Origin: CAZKBP01 sp964551015
GTDB lineage: Bacteria; Bacteroidota; Bacteroidia; Cytophagales; Microscillaceae
Length of the DNA: 64,000 nt
Direction of reading: 5' to 3'
Assembly (NCBI GenBank): GCA_964551015.1
Contig: CAZKBP010000005.1
Span: 62,001 to 126,000 of the forward strand
The notes beneath the pieces are model-generated. The model was not told the DNA's origin and ran no database searches. It worked only from the letters and a program-made list of their open reading frames with translations. How positions within the stretch are numbered: position 1 is the first letter of the stretch; each line of letters opens with the position of its first letter. Of the stretch, positions 52,212 to 60,130 are shown in pieces. Position numbers and translations under genes: made by a program.

Positions 52212-52844
52212 ATGCAACTTAGACTGATTGATCTTAACACAAAATTAGTAGAAGCTTGGAATAAAGTTTTCCAAGACGTACCTCAAGTGAAGATAATTGA
52301 GGGTTCTATCTTTGATTACCCTTCGGATGCTATTGTGAGTCCAGCCAATAGTTATGGTTTTATGAATGGAGGAATTGATTTTGCCATTTCTAAAAATCTA
52401 GGTTGGCATTTAGAGAAAAAATTACAAAAAATCATTCGTGAGAAGTATTTTGGAGAATTGCTGGTTGGTCAGGCCGAAATCATCGAGACGGGGCATACGG
52501 ATTTCCCTTACCTGATTTCAGCACCTACCATGCGTACTCCCATGACCATTACCCGAAGTCCTAATCCTTATCTAGCCATGCGTGCGCTTTTGTTGTTGCC
52601 TAAGACCAGTCGCTTCGTTGATGGATCTGCTGTTGCAGAAAAAATAAAGACTGTCGCCTGTCCAGGTTTAGGGACAGGCGTGGGGCAGGTGCCTCCTCTC
52701 GTAGCAGCAAGACAGATGCGAATCGCTTGGGAAGATGTGATGCAAGAAAAATACTTGACCCCCAAGGGTTGGGAAGAGATGCGCTCCAATTTTGCTTATT
52801 TCTATACCCATGATCCTAAGGACTTAACTTATGATATTCCTTAG
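52212..52844 (+). CDS. Macrodomain protein (ADP-ribose-binding type)
   Basis: The 210-residue protein shows the macro fold: an early strand and loop SIFDYPSDAIVSPANSYGFMNGGIDFAISKN (residues about 30-60), the second ribose loop AEIIETGHTDFPYLISAPTMRTP, and the phosphate-binding loop TVACPGLGTGVGQVPPLVAARQM. Macrodomains bind or hydrolyse ADP-ribose derivatives and act in ADP-ribose signalling, RNA repair or toxin reversal. No DarT-type ADP-ribosyltransferase is adjacent, so a toxin-antitoxin role is not supported. The gene follows a 60-codon small gene by 17 nt. Confidence 0.88.
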   Translation: MQLRLIDLNTKLVEAWNKVFQDVPQVKIIEGSIFDYPSDAIVSPANSYGFMNGGIDFAISKNLGWHLEKKLQKIIREKYFGELLVGQAEIIETGHTDFPYLISAPTMRTPMTITRSPNPYLAMRALLLLPKTSRFVDGSAVAEKIKTVACPGLGTGVGQVPPLVAARQMRIAWEDVMQEKYLTPKGWEEMRSNFAYFYTHDPKDLTYDIP

Positions 52845-52927
52845 CTTAGATGGCATTTTGAAAGTACTCTTTTCCCTTAGCTGTGCCAAAAATAATCTTC
52901 CCTTTTCAAGAAATAGCTTTTTTAGTG

Positions 52928-52935
52928 TATTTTTG
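52928..52935 (+). promoter_or_regulatory. Candidate -7 box (TATTTTTG) for cysS
   Basis: A TAnnTTTG match 101 nt before the cysS ATG at 53036. There is no clear -33 TTG. Confidence 0.35.
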
Positions 52936-53035
52936 TGGCGTTCAAGGATTAATTTAGTTTTTAAGTACTTGACTACAGAAAAAGCCTTGAAAGATCTACA
53001 CAGAACAGGCAAACTACAACTAGATTAGCAACCAC

Positions 53036-54556
53036 ATGAGCAAAGAACATAAATCAAAAAATTACATTCCCCCTCTCAAAGTTTACAATACCCTGAGTAA
53101 ATCTAAGGAAGCGTTTCAGCCTCTGAACCCTCCACACGTGGGGATGTATGTCTGTGGCCCCACGGTTTACAATACGCCTCATATTGGAAATGCTCGCCCC
53201 GCTATTTTTTTTGATGTTTTGAGGAAATACTTGACCTATCTCGGGTACAAAGTACGCCTTGTCAGAAACATTACCGATGTAGGCCATCTATTAGGTGAAG
53301 AAAATGATGGAGAAGATCGAATCTCGCGCCAAGCTAAAATGGAGCAAATCGAACCCATGGAGGTGGTTAATCGCTATACCAACGAGTATCACACCTTCAT
53401 GGATGCCCTCAATGTAGAGCGACCCAGCATCGAGCCTACGGCCACGGGGCACATTCTAGAACAAATTGAGGCGATTCAGGCCATTTTAGATGCAGGGCTA
53501 GCTTATGAATCAGAAGGATCTGTCTACTTTGATGTGAAAAAATATAATGAACAAGAAAACTACGGCGAGCTTTCGGGGCGTGTCTTGGATGACTTGTTAG
53601 AAAATACCCGTGCCTTAGCAGGACAGCAGGAGAAACGCAACTCGGCGGATTTTGCCCTCTGGAAAAAAGCGGCTCCCGAGCATATCATGCGCTGGAGTTC
53701 GCCCTGGAGTACGGGCTTTCCGGGCTGGCATCTGGAGTGTACAGTGATGAGTACCAAGTACTTGGGCAAACAATTTGATATTCACGGAGGAGGGATGGAT
53801 TTGATGTTTCCACATCACGAATGTGAAATTGCTCAGGCCAAAGCCGCCCACCAGGGGCAAGCACCGGTCAAATATTGGTTACATAATAATATGATTACCA
53901 TCGATGGAGCCAAAATGAGCAAGTCTTTGGGAAATTTTATCACAATCGGACAGCTCTTTGAGGGCGACCACGAGCTGCTAGAACAGCCTTTTTCGCCGAT
54001 GACGATTCGCTTTTTTATCTTACAAGCGCATTATCGTAGCACTTTGGATTTTTCTAATGATGCCTTAGTCGCCGCCCAAAAAGGTTATAAACGTTTGATT
54101 AATAGCTTGAATATTCTCAGGAAAATGAGCTATCCGGATGGTGGTTCCAAAGAAATTAACGAAAAATTGGATACACAAATCCAAGGCTTCTGCGACAATG
54201 CTTTCCGAGGGATGAATGATGACCTGAATACCGCAATGGTGCTGGGGCAACTTGCCAATATTGTCAAGAAAATCAATGCTTTTCATCTCAATCCAGAAAC
54301 GATCGCCACGATTACTCCCGAGACCTTCGAGCGAATGAAAGAAACTTTTATGGTTTTTACGCTGGATATCCTTGGGCTCAAAGAGGAAAAAAACGTAGAT
54401 CAAGAAGCCCTCATCGAAGGCTTACTCGAGCTCTATCACGAGGCCAAGCAGAAAAAAGAATATGACACCGTGGATAAGATTCGTGATTACTTCAAAAAAA
54501 GTAACCTCATCATCAAAGATCTCAAAGATGGAGTGGATTGGGCCTACCAAGAATAA
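53036..54556 (+). CDS. cysS: Cysteine-tRNA ligase
   Basis: The 506-residue class I aminoacyl-tRNA synthetase has a zinc-binding C40 in YVCGPTVYNTPHIGN, the HIGH-type motif at residues 49-52, further zinc ligands around WHLECTVMS and MFPHHECEIAQ, and KMSKSLGNF as KMSKS motif. The C-terminal DALR-like region is complete. It charges tRNA-Cys. The start codon at 53036 matches the usual family start. Downstream genes (a glutaminyl-cyclase-like lipoprotein and mtnB) follow closely on the same strand and may be co-transcribed. Confidence 0.97.
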   Translation: MSKEHKSKNYIPPLKVYNTLSKSKEAFQPLNPPHVGMYVCGPTVYNTPHIGNARPAIFFDVLRKYLTYLGYKVRLVRNITDVGHLLGEENDGEDRISRQAKMEQIEPMEVVNRYTNEYHTFMDALNVERPSIEPTATGHILEQIEAIQAILDAGLAYESEGSVYFDVKKYNEQENYGELSGRVLDDLLENTRALAGQQEKRNSADFALWKKAAPEHIMRWSSPWSTGFPGWHLECTVMSTKYLGKQFDIHGGGMDLMFPHHECEIAQAKAAHQGQAPVKYWLHNNMITIDGAKMSKSLGNFITIGQLFEGDHELLEQPFSPMTIRFFILQAHYRSTLDFSNDALVAAQKGYKRLINSLNILRKMSYPDGGSKEINEKLDTQIQGFCDNAFRGMNDDLNTAMVLGQLANIVKKINAFHLNPETIATITPETFERMKETFMVFTLDILGLKEEKNVDQEALIEGLLELYHEAKQKKEYDTVDKIRDYFKKSNLIIKDLKDGVDWAYQE

Positions 54557-54630
54557 AAGATTTGAAGATGGAAAGATTCAAATCTGCAACCTTAGAATCC
54601 TCGAATTTGCAACCTTTCAATCTAAAAAAA

Positions 54631-55680
54631 ATGCTTTTAAATCGAATTAATCTATATGCTCGGGTTATTTTACTGTTTATGTTAGCATCTGAGCTGGCTT
54701 GCAAAGGAGGGGGGAGTGAAGAAAAGCCAAAGATTCCTAGTCGCCCCGTGGCTGAGGAAAAAATAGCTCTCAAACCCGCCCCTGACTTCAATGCAGATTC
54801 AGCTTATGCTTTCGTGAGTAAGCAAGTATCTTTTGGTCCCAGAGTTCCTAATACCGAAGCACATCGCCAATGTGGGGATTATCTGATAGCAAAACTAGCC
54901 GAGTATGGCTTTGATACCACCGCCCAAGTTTTTGAAGCCGAGGCTTATGATGGCACGATTTTACAATCTCGCAATATCATCGCCTCGCTCAATCCAGCCA
55001 TAGGAACCCGAATTTTGTTAGCCGCACACTGGGATACACGCCCTTTTAATGATAAAGAAGTCGCCGATAGTAGCCAATTTCGCAACATAGACGGCGCCAA
55101 CGACGGGGCCAGTGGGGTAGGGGTCTTGTTGGAAATTGCTCGTTCTATTTCGCAATCAGAAAACAAGCCTCAGGTGGGAATTGATTTGATTCTCTTTGAT
55201 AGTGAAGATTATGGTGCTCCTGAAAATTATGATGGATTAGCCGAACCGGATATGTGGTGTTTGGGTTCGCAACATTGGGCCAAGAATCCTCATCGCCCTG
55301 GCTATTCGGCTTATTACGGTATCTTGTTGGATATGGTGGGAGCCAAAGATGCGCATTTCTACAAAGAAGGACACTCGAGAGAATACGCCGCTGGTATCAA
55401 TCAATTGGTCTGGAAAATTGGACAGCAATTGGGTTATGACCAATATTTTATCTCCCGAGACAGCCCACCGATTACTGATGACCATTACTATGTCAATACC
55501 GTATCAAAAATTCCCATGATTGACATCATTGACTATGATCCCGTAGATAGGGGCGCTTTTTTTCCAGATTATCACCATACCACCCGAGATAATATGGACA
55601 TTATCGATAAAAACACACTCAAAGCCGTGGGACAGACCGTTTTGCAGACGATCTACAACGAAACCGCAGACATACAATAG
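54631..55680 (+). CDS. Glutaminyl-cyclase-like M28 family lipoprotein
   Basis: From the ATG at 54631 the protein has 349 residues and begins with a lipoprotein signal (MLLNRINLYARVILLFMLASELAC, lipobox SELAC). The longer frame from 54538 runs through degenerate intergenic repeat text and is rejected. The core matches M28 enzymes of the glutaminyl-peptide cyclotransferase type: LLAAHWDTRPF, NDGASGVGVLLEIARS, LILFDSEDYGAP, WCLGSQHWAKNPHRPGYSAYYG, IPMIDIIDYD and HHTTRDNMD. It may cyclise N-terminal glutamine of exported proteins (frequent after T9SS or signal peptidase processing) or act as an aminopeptidase. It lies 74 nt after cysS and 20 nt before mtnB. Confidence 0.88.
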   Translation: MLLNRINLYARVILLFMLASELACKGGGSEEKPKIPSRPVAEEKIALKPAPDFNADSAYAFVSKQVSFGPRVPNTEAHRQCGDYLIAKLAEYGFDTTAQVFEAEAYDGTILQSRNIIASLNPAIGTRILLAAHWDTRPFNDKEVADSSQFRNIDGANDGASGVGVLLEIARSISQSENKPQVGIDLILFDSEDYGAPENYDGLAEPDMWCLGSQHWAKNPHRPGYSAYYGILLDMVGAKDAHFYKEGHSREYAAGINQLVWKIGQQLGYDQYFISRDSPPITDDHYYVNTVSKIPMIDIIDYDPVDRGAFFPDYHHTTRDNMDIIDKNTLKAVGQTVLQTIYNETADIQ

Positions 55681-55700
55681 GATTTTTTAAATCATTCAAG

Positions 55701-56339
55701 ATGACCGAGAGTGCAGCATATCAGGCTCTACAAGAAGAACTACTAGGCATTATCCAAAGCTTTAACCAAAGGGCTTGGTCGCTGGCTACCAGTACCAATT
55801 ACTCTTTTCGCAATCCACAGCCTCATCAACATACGTTTACCATCACCTCATCGGGGAAGGACAAGGAAAATTTTCAGGCAACTGACCTCATGATCGTGGA
55901 TACCAAGGGCCAAGGGATTCTGGGCTACGAAGCCATGAAACCCTCGGCTGAAACACTTTTGCATACCCTACTCTATGAAAACGAGCAAGTAAAAGCCGTA
56001 CTTCATACACATTCTGTGGCGGCTACCGTGCTCTCACGAAGATACTTAGCCGAGGGGCAAATCACCTTGGAAGGTTGGGAAATGCTCAAAGCCTTGCCCA
56101 AAATCACTACGCACGCATCTCAGGTACTGATTCCTATTTTTGAGAACTCGCAAGATATGTCTGGTTTGAGCCAAGAAATTCGCTTATACCAAGAAAAACA
56201 TCCCGAAATGTGTGCCTTTCTACTGTCAGGACACGGCTTATACAGTTGGGGCGAAGACCTAGCCGCGGCAAAAAGACAGGTAGAAGCCTTGGAATTTCTC
56301 TTTGAATGTCTGTGTTTATCGAAAAGCTTGGGTAGCTAG
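55701..56339 (+). CDS. mtnB: Methylthioribulose-1-phosphate dehydratase
   Basis: The 212-residue protein belongs to the class II aldolase fold. The zinc site HTHS (H102, H104) lies in VKAVLHTHSVAATVLSR, and another His in LSGHGLYSWGEDLAAAKRQ. The N-terminal NQRAWSLATSTNYSFRN is typical of MtnB. It dehydrates methylthioribulose 1-phosphate in the methionine salvage pathway, giving the substrate of MtnC. It is the first of three salvage genes (mtnB, mtnD, mtnC) on the same strand. Confidence 0.95.
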   Translation: MTESAAYQALQEELLGIIQSFNQRAWSLATSTNYSFRNPQPHQHTFTITSSGKDKENFQATDLMIVDTKGQGILGYEAMKPSAETLLHTLLYENEQVKAVLHTHSVAATVLSRRYLAEGQITLEGWEMLKALPKITTHASQVLIPIFENSQDMSGLSQEIRLYQEKHPEMCAFLLSGHGLYSWGEDLAAAKRQVEALEFLFECLCLSKSLGS

Positions 56340-56499
56340 CAGTCACTTTTAGCACCTAGCTCCCAGTAGAATACGGGAAAGTAAGGATGAATTTGAAAAA
56401 TAACCCTGAACATTGGACCGCTGTTCGTGGGTTAATTTGCTAATTTCAAAAAATCTTCTAATCTTTTATTTTCAAATCTTAAATCAAAAAACTAAACAT

Positions 56500-57033
56500 A
56501 TGGCTGTCTTAAACATTCCTGACCAAAATAAAAGTATCAGCGATAAGCACGAAATCAAGCAGTTTCTCAATGAGCGAGGTGTTTTCTTTGATCAATGGGA
56601 AGCCGAAGTAGCATTTGATGAGGAGGCTGACCAAGAAACCGTGCTCAAAGCCTATGAACACGCTTTGAAACCTTACATGGAAACCAATGGCTACCAAACC
56701 GCAGATGTGATTAACATCAATTCCAAAACGCCTAATTACGAAGCAGTTCGCAACAAGTTTTTGAGCGAACATACTCATACCGAAGACGAGGTGCGTTTTT
56801 TTGTGGATGGAAAAGGCTTCTTCTGGTTTAATTTGGATAATGGCAAAGACCCTATTTTCAACGTGATGTGCGAAGCCGGAGATTTGATTTCCGTGCCAGC
56901 CAATACCAAGCACTGGTTTGATGCGGGCAAGGAAAATCCACACGTGAAGGCCATCCGTGTCTTTATTGACCAATCTGGTTGGGTGCCTCACTACACCGAG
57001 TCGGGAGTGGATGCCGCTTACAATCCCGCTTAA
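56500..57033 (+). CDS. mtnD: Acireductone dioxygenase
   Basis: From the ATG at 56500 the 177-residue cupin has the metal ligands H91, H93, E97 (HTHTEDEVRFFVDGKGFFWF) and H138 (TKHWFDAG) of ARD enzymes. The long frame from 56413 adds 29 residues through repetitive intergenic text and is rejected. Depending on the bound metal it gives the methionine precursor 4-methylthio-2-oxobutanoate (iron form) or an off-pathway product (nickel form). It lies 160 nt after mtnB and 69 nt before mtnC. Confidence 0.95.
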   Translation: MAVLNIPDQNKSISDKHEIKQFLNERGVFFDQWEAEVAFDEEADQETVLKAYEHALKPYMETNGYQTADVININSKTPNYEAVRNKFLSEHTHTEDEVRFFVDGKGFFWFNLDNGKDPIFNVMCEAGDLISVPANTKHWFDAGKENPHVKAIRVFIDQSGWVPHYTESGVDAAYNPA

Positions 57034-57102
57034 TTTTCTTGAAAATCTTTTCTTAACCTAAAATGCCTAAGTGATCTCCAAATCGCTTGGGCTCTTCCCC
57101 CT

Positions 57103-57783
57103 ATGCAATACATTCTCACCGATATTGAAGGTACAACCACTTCCGTTAGTTTTGTCTATGAGGTGCTTTTTCCCTATTTCAAAAAGAACCTAGGAGCCAT
57201 CTTAATCCCCGATCTGGATCAGCCCTACGTACGTGAAAATATAGAAGCTGTGAAGCAAACCGTCGAGCAAGAAGAAGGCAAAACCCTCTCCGACGAAGAA
57301 GTAATCGCCCAATTAGTAAAGTGGACAGAAGCCGACCGCAAGCACACGGCCATGAAAAACCTTCAGGGCTACGTCTGGAAAGAAGGCTATCTGAAAGGCG
57401 AACTCAAGGGACACGTGTATGCTGATGTGCCTCCTGTCTTAGAAAAATGGCGACAGGCTGGCAAGCAGATGGGTGTTTATTCCTCCGGCTCTGTGACGGC
57501 GCAAAAGCTGATCTTTGGTCGTTCTGTCTTTGGTGATTTGACGCCTTATTTCAGCCATTATTTTGATACCCAAGTAGGGCATAAGCGAGAACCAGCCTCT
57601 TACGAGAATATTCAAAAAGAAATCGGCATCCCTGCTTCTGAAATTCTTTTCCTCTCGGATGTAGAAGCCGAGCTAGACGCAGCTCAAGCGGCTGGTTATC
57701 AGACCCTACAGCTGGTGCGTGAAGGAACCTCAGCTTCTGAGAAGCACCCGACGGCACCAGGTTTTAGCGAGATCGATATTTAG
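57103..57783 (+). CDS. mtnC: Enolase-phosphatase E1
   Basis: The 226-residue HAD-superfamily enzyme has the MtnC features: DIEGTTTSVSFVYEVLFPYF (nucleophile D7 and E9), VYSSGSVTAQKLIFG, GHKREPASYENIQKEIG and LFLSDVEAELDAAQAAGYQTLQLVREG. It enolises and dephosphorylates diketo-methylthiopentyl phosphate, feeding MtnD. Only mtnB, D and C of the salvage pathway are in the window; mtnA/mtnN genes are not. Its last 22 bases plus the following leader start the block that is duplicated downstream (57762-58699). Confidence 0.96.
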   Translation: MQYILTDIEGTTTSVSFVYEVLFPYFKKNLGAILIPDLDQPYVRENIEAVKQTVEQEEGKTLSDEEVIAQLVKWTEADRKHTAMKNLQGYVWKEGYLKGELKGHVYADVPPVLEKWRQAGKQMGVYSSGSVTAQKLIFGRSVFGDLTPYFSHYFDTQVGHKREPASYENIQKEIGIPASEILFLSDVEAELDAAQAAGYQTLQLVREGTSASEKHPTAPGFSEIDI

Positions 57784-58699
57784 CGAATCAGCCTGAAAAT
57801 TTGTATCTTTATGCTAAAAGCGAAGCTTATGTCAGCAAGGACTCCCTTGGAAAAAGAAGACTTCTTAATTCGTCTCCAACCAGATGAGGTCGGAGATTTA
57901 CTTACACTTCTGGAAGAAATACCTACGCATTATCTTACCCAAAAAATTCAAGCACAGCTAGAAGCCCAAAGCTTCTTTGCTCAACCAGAAACAGAAGAAG
58001 AACCCATGAACTATTCCCGTTTTACATCCTTGGCGATGATCGAGGAACTCGCGATCATCTCAGAAGATGCTCATGACACTCCGGCTGCCCGAGTAGAAAT
58101 TGTCCATCAAAATTTATTTCCCGAAGTCAATCCTGTACCTGAGAGTGATTGGTTGCAAGAGGCTTTTAGAAGAGCCAAATATTCTTCCATGAGTAGTGAA
58201 AAAGCACGCTCCGAAAAAATCGTCAGCCCTATGCTTCTGGAGCTTCAAGATCGGAATCCAGAAAAATTCATTACGTTTTCGGGCGAACGCTTCGATGTAA
58301 ATAAGGAACTAGGACTGGTAGGGGCTTGTGATGTCCTATTGAGCTACACCCGAGAACCAGAGTTTATTAAAGCTCCTGTCTTCGCTTTGGTAGAAGCCAA
58401 ACGCAAAGATGTAGACGAGGGCCTGGCTCAATGCGCCGCCCAAATGATGGCTGCTCGTGAATTTAACCAACAGAAGAATCGCCAGCTTCCAGCCATCTTT
58501 GGTGGGGTAACTACGGGCGAAATCTGGCAATTCCTCAAATTAGAAGGCCATCAATTGATTATCGATGATGAGAAATACTACCTCAAGCACGAGCTTCGTC
58601 AGATTCTGGGTATTTTGCAGGCGATTGTAGATTTTTTTGAGGAGTATTTTTAATGGATTATCAGTCTTTTCCAAGTCGTACCTTTCCGACTCGACTAGC
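57762..58699 (+). repeat. Tandem-duplicated block, copy 1 (938 bp)
   Basis: It runs from TTTTAGCGAGATCG in the mtnC 3' end to GACTCGACTAGC and recurs at 58895-59832. The only difference noticed by eye is T at 58654 versus G at 59787, just after the stop codons. It was compared line by line, not by alignment software. Confidence 0.93.
57811..58653 (+). CDS. PD-(D/E)XK nuclease-like protein, copy 1
   Basis: The 280-residue protein of unknown function has a helical N-terminal half. The C-terminal part (about 150-255) resembles restriction-type nucleases: a conserved GACDVLLSYTREPEFIKAPVFALVEAKRKDVDEGLAQCAAQMMAAREFN, where D (in GACD) and E-x-K (in VEAK) match the PD-(D/E)XK catalytic trio, followed by AIFGGVTTGEIWQFLKLEG. 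Proteins with this layout are usually stand-alone, sometimes fused to reverse-transcriptase or Type I HsdR-like parts. It follows mtnC by 27 nt, and an identical second copy lies 1133 bp downstream. Either the ATG at 57811 or that at codon 7 could be the start. Confidence 0.72.
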   Translation: MLKAKLMSARTPLEKEDFLIRLQPDEVGDLLTLLEEIPTHYLTQKIQAQLEAQSFFAQPETEEEPMNYSRFTSLAMIEELAIISEDAHDTPAARVEIVHQNLFPEVNPVPESDWLQEAFRRAKYSSMSSEKARSEKIVSPMLLELQDRNPEKFITFSGERFDVNKELGLVGACDVLLSYTREPEFIKAPVFALVEAKRKDVDEGLAQCAAQMMAAREFNQQKNRQLPAIFGGVTTGEIWQFLKLEGHQLIIDDEKYYLKHELRQILGILQAIVDFFEEYF

Positions 58700-58828
58700 G
58701 TAGCCAATAAATGCTCTCCCGAAATATCTCCAAGTTGGTATGCGTTACAAACGTGCGCCAGTCTGGAGAACCGCCTGCTGGCTAAGCATAGGCACTTGGG
58801 GCTATCGGCAAGGGCACGCGTTACAAAC

Positions 58829-58842
58829 GCGCGCCAGTTTGG
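58829..58842. repeat. REP-like half-palindrome GCGCGCCAGTTTGG
   Basis: A 14-bp core shared with 59833-59869, 59969-59982, 60525-60561 and (in reverse) 60595-60608. A related diverged form, GTGCGCCAGTCTGG, occurs near 58753. Confidence 0.75.
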
Positions 58843-58870
58843 GTATTTTTAATCTACTAGCAACTTTTCC

Positions 58871-58916
58871 TGAGAAGTACCAGACGGTATCAGATTTTAG
58901 CGAGATCGATATTTAG
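58871..58916 (+). pseudogene. Remnant of the mtnC 3' end in front of the second gene copy
   Basis: In frame with its TAG, this segment still encodes FSEIDI-stop like the mtnC end, after EKYQTVSD against EKHPTAPG. It shows that the duplication began inside mtnC, and that only the last part of the tail was kept or corrected to identity. Confidence 0.8.
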
Positions 58917-59832
58917 CGAATCAGCCTGAAAATTTGTATCTTTATGCTAAAAGCGAAGCTTATGTCAGCAAGGACTCCCTTGGAAAAAGAAGACTTCTTA
59001 ATTCGTCTCCAACCAGATGAGGTCGGAGATTTACTTACACTTCTGGAAGAAATACCTACGCATTATCTTACCCAAAAAATTCAAGCACAGCTAGAAGCCC
59101 AAAGCTTCTTTGCTCAACCAGAAACAGAAGAAGAACCCATGAACTATTCCCGTTTTACATCCTTGGCGATGATCGAGGAACTCGCGATCATCTCAGAAGA
59201 TGCTCATGACACTCCGGCTGCCCGAGTAGAAATTGTCCATCAAAATTTATTTCCCGAAGTCAATCCTGTACCTGAGAGTGATTGGTTGCAAGAGGCTTTT
59301 AGAAGAGCCAAATATTCTTCCATGAGTAGTGAAAAAGCACGCTCCGAAAAAATCGTCAGCCCTATGCTTCTGGAGCTTCAAGATCGGAATCCAGAAAAAT
59401 TCATTACGTTTTCGGGCGAACGCTTCGATGTAAATAAGGAACTAGGACTGGTAGGGGCTTGTGATGTCCTATTGAGCTACACCCGAGAACCAGAGTTTAT
59501 TAAAGCTCCTGTCTTCGCTTTGGTAGAAGCCAAACGCAAAGATGTAGACGAGGGCCTGGCTCAATGCGCCGCCCAAATGATGGCTGCTCGTGAATTTAAC
59601 CAACAGAAGAATCGCCAGCTTCCAGCCATCTTTGGTGGGGTAACTACGGGCGAAATCTGGCAATTCCTCAAATTAGAAGGCCATCAATTGATTATCGATG
59701 ATGAGAAATACTACCTCAAGCACGAGCTTCGTCAGATTCTGGGTATTTTGCAGGCGATTGTAGATTTTTTTGAGGAGTATTTTTAAGGGATTATCAGTCT
59801 TTTCCAAGTCGTACCTTTCCGACTCGACTAGC
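58895..59832 (+). repeat. Tandem-duplicated block, copy 2 (938 bp)
   Basis: Second copy of the block at 57762-58699, at an offset of 1133 bp. It ends in the REP-like element at 59833. Confidence 0.93.
58944..59786 (+). CDS. PD-(D/E)XK nuclease-like protein, copy 2 (identical product)
   Basis: The encoded 280-residue protein is identical, residue for residue, to that at 57811-58653. Only the bases after the stop differ (T at 58654, G at 59787). It lacks an intact mtnC in front; the leader is the same 30 nt preceded by a decayed mtnC end. Equality over 938 bp indicates a very recent duplication or ongoing gene conversion. Both copies may be expressed; whether the second has its own promoter is unknown. 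Confidence 0.72.
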   Translation: MLKAKLMSARTPLEKEDFLIRLQPDEVGDLLTLLEEIPTHYLTQKIQAQLEAQSFFAQPETEEEPMNYSRFTSLAMIEELAIISEDAHDTPAARVEIVHQNLFPEVNPVPESDWLQEAFRRAKYSSMSSEKARSEKIVSPMLLELQDRNPEKFITFSGERFDVNKELGLVGACDVLLSYTREPEFIKAPVFALVEAKRKDVDEGLAQCAAQMMAAREFNQQKNRQLPAIFGGVTTGEIWQFLKLEGHQLIIDDEKYYLKHELRQILGILQAIVDFFEEYF

Positions 59833-59869
59833 CCAAACTGGCGCGCTTTTGCAACGCGCGCCAGTTTGG
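59833..59869. repeat. REP-like hairpin, full copy
   Basis: A perfect 14-bp stem CCAAACTGGCGCGC/GCGCGCCAGTTTGG with the 9-nt loop TTTTGCAAC, directly at the end of the duplicated block. Confidence 0.85.
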
Positions 59870-59968
59870 TATACACATTTTGTCACCCTGAAAGGGTCTT
59901 GTTTGAAGAACCACCTGCTGGCTAAGCATAGGCACTTGGGGCTATCGACAAGGGCACGCGTTACAAAC

Positions 59969-59982
59969 GCGCGCCAGTTTGG
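59969..59982. repeat. REP-like half-palindrome GCGCGCCAGTTTGG
   Basis: It shares the flanking text CACGCGTTACAAAC with 58829-58842; about 70 nt of similar sequence (from CTGCTGGCTAAGCATAGG) precedes both. Confidence 0.75.
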
Positions 59983-59999
59983 GTGGCTTCTCGAGCCGT

Positions 60000-60041
60000 C
60001 AAGGTTAATTCCAGGCACAAGGGTCGCTGTGCTTAACCTTG
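60000..60041. repeat. Hairpin CAAGGTTAA...TTAACCTTG with inner GCACA/TGTGC stem
   Basis: Two stacked perfect stems (9 and 5 bp) of the kind found in REP clusters. Another perfect 8-bp stem, GCAAGTCT-GA-AGACTTGC, lies at 60059-60076. Confidence 0.6.
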
Positions 60042-60130
60042 CACCAGAAGGGGGATACGCAAGTCTGAAGACTTGCCAGTATCAATTACCACAAGTGATC
60101 GCTTGCGCTCAACACTTGCAGTAGTGGGGG

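Noticed and set aside
52831..53028. 65-codon plus-strand frame after the macrodomain gene
   Set aside because: It overlaps the macrodomain end, has no family features, and the space is better explained as the cysS promoter region.
58637..58852. 71-codon frame in the REP region
   Set aside because: It is made largely of REP-like sequence and overlaps the end of the nuclease-like gene. The similar frame at 59849-60124 has the same cause.
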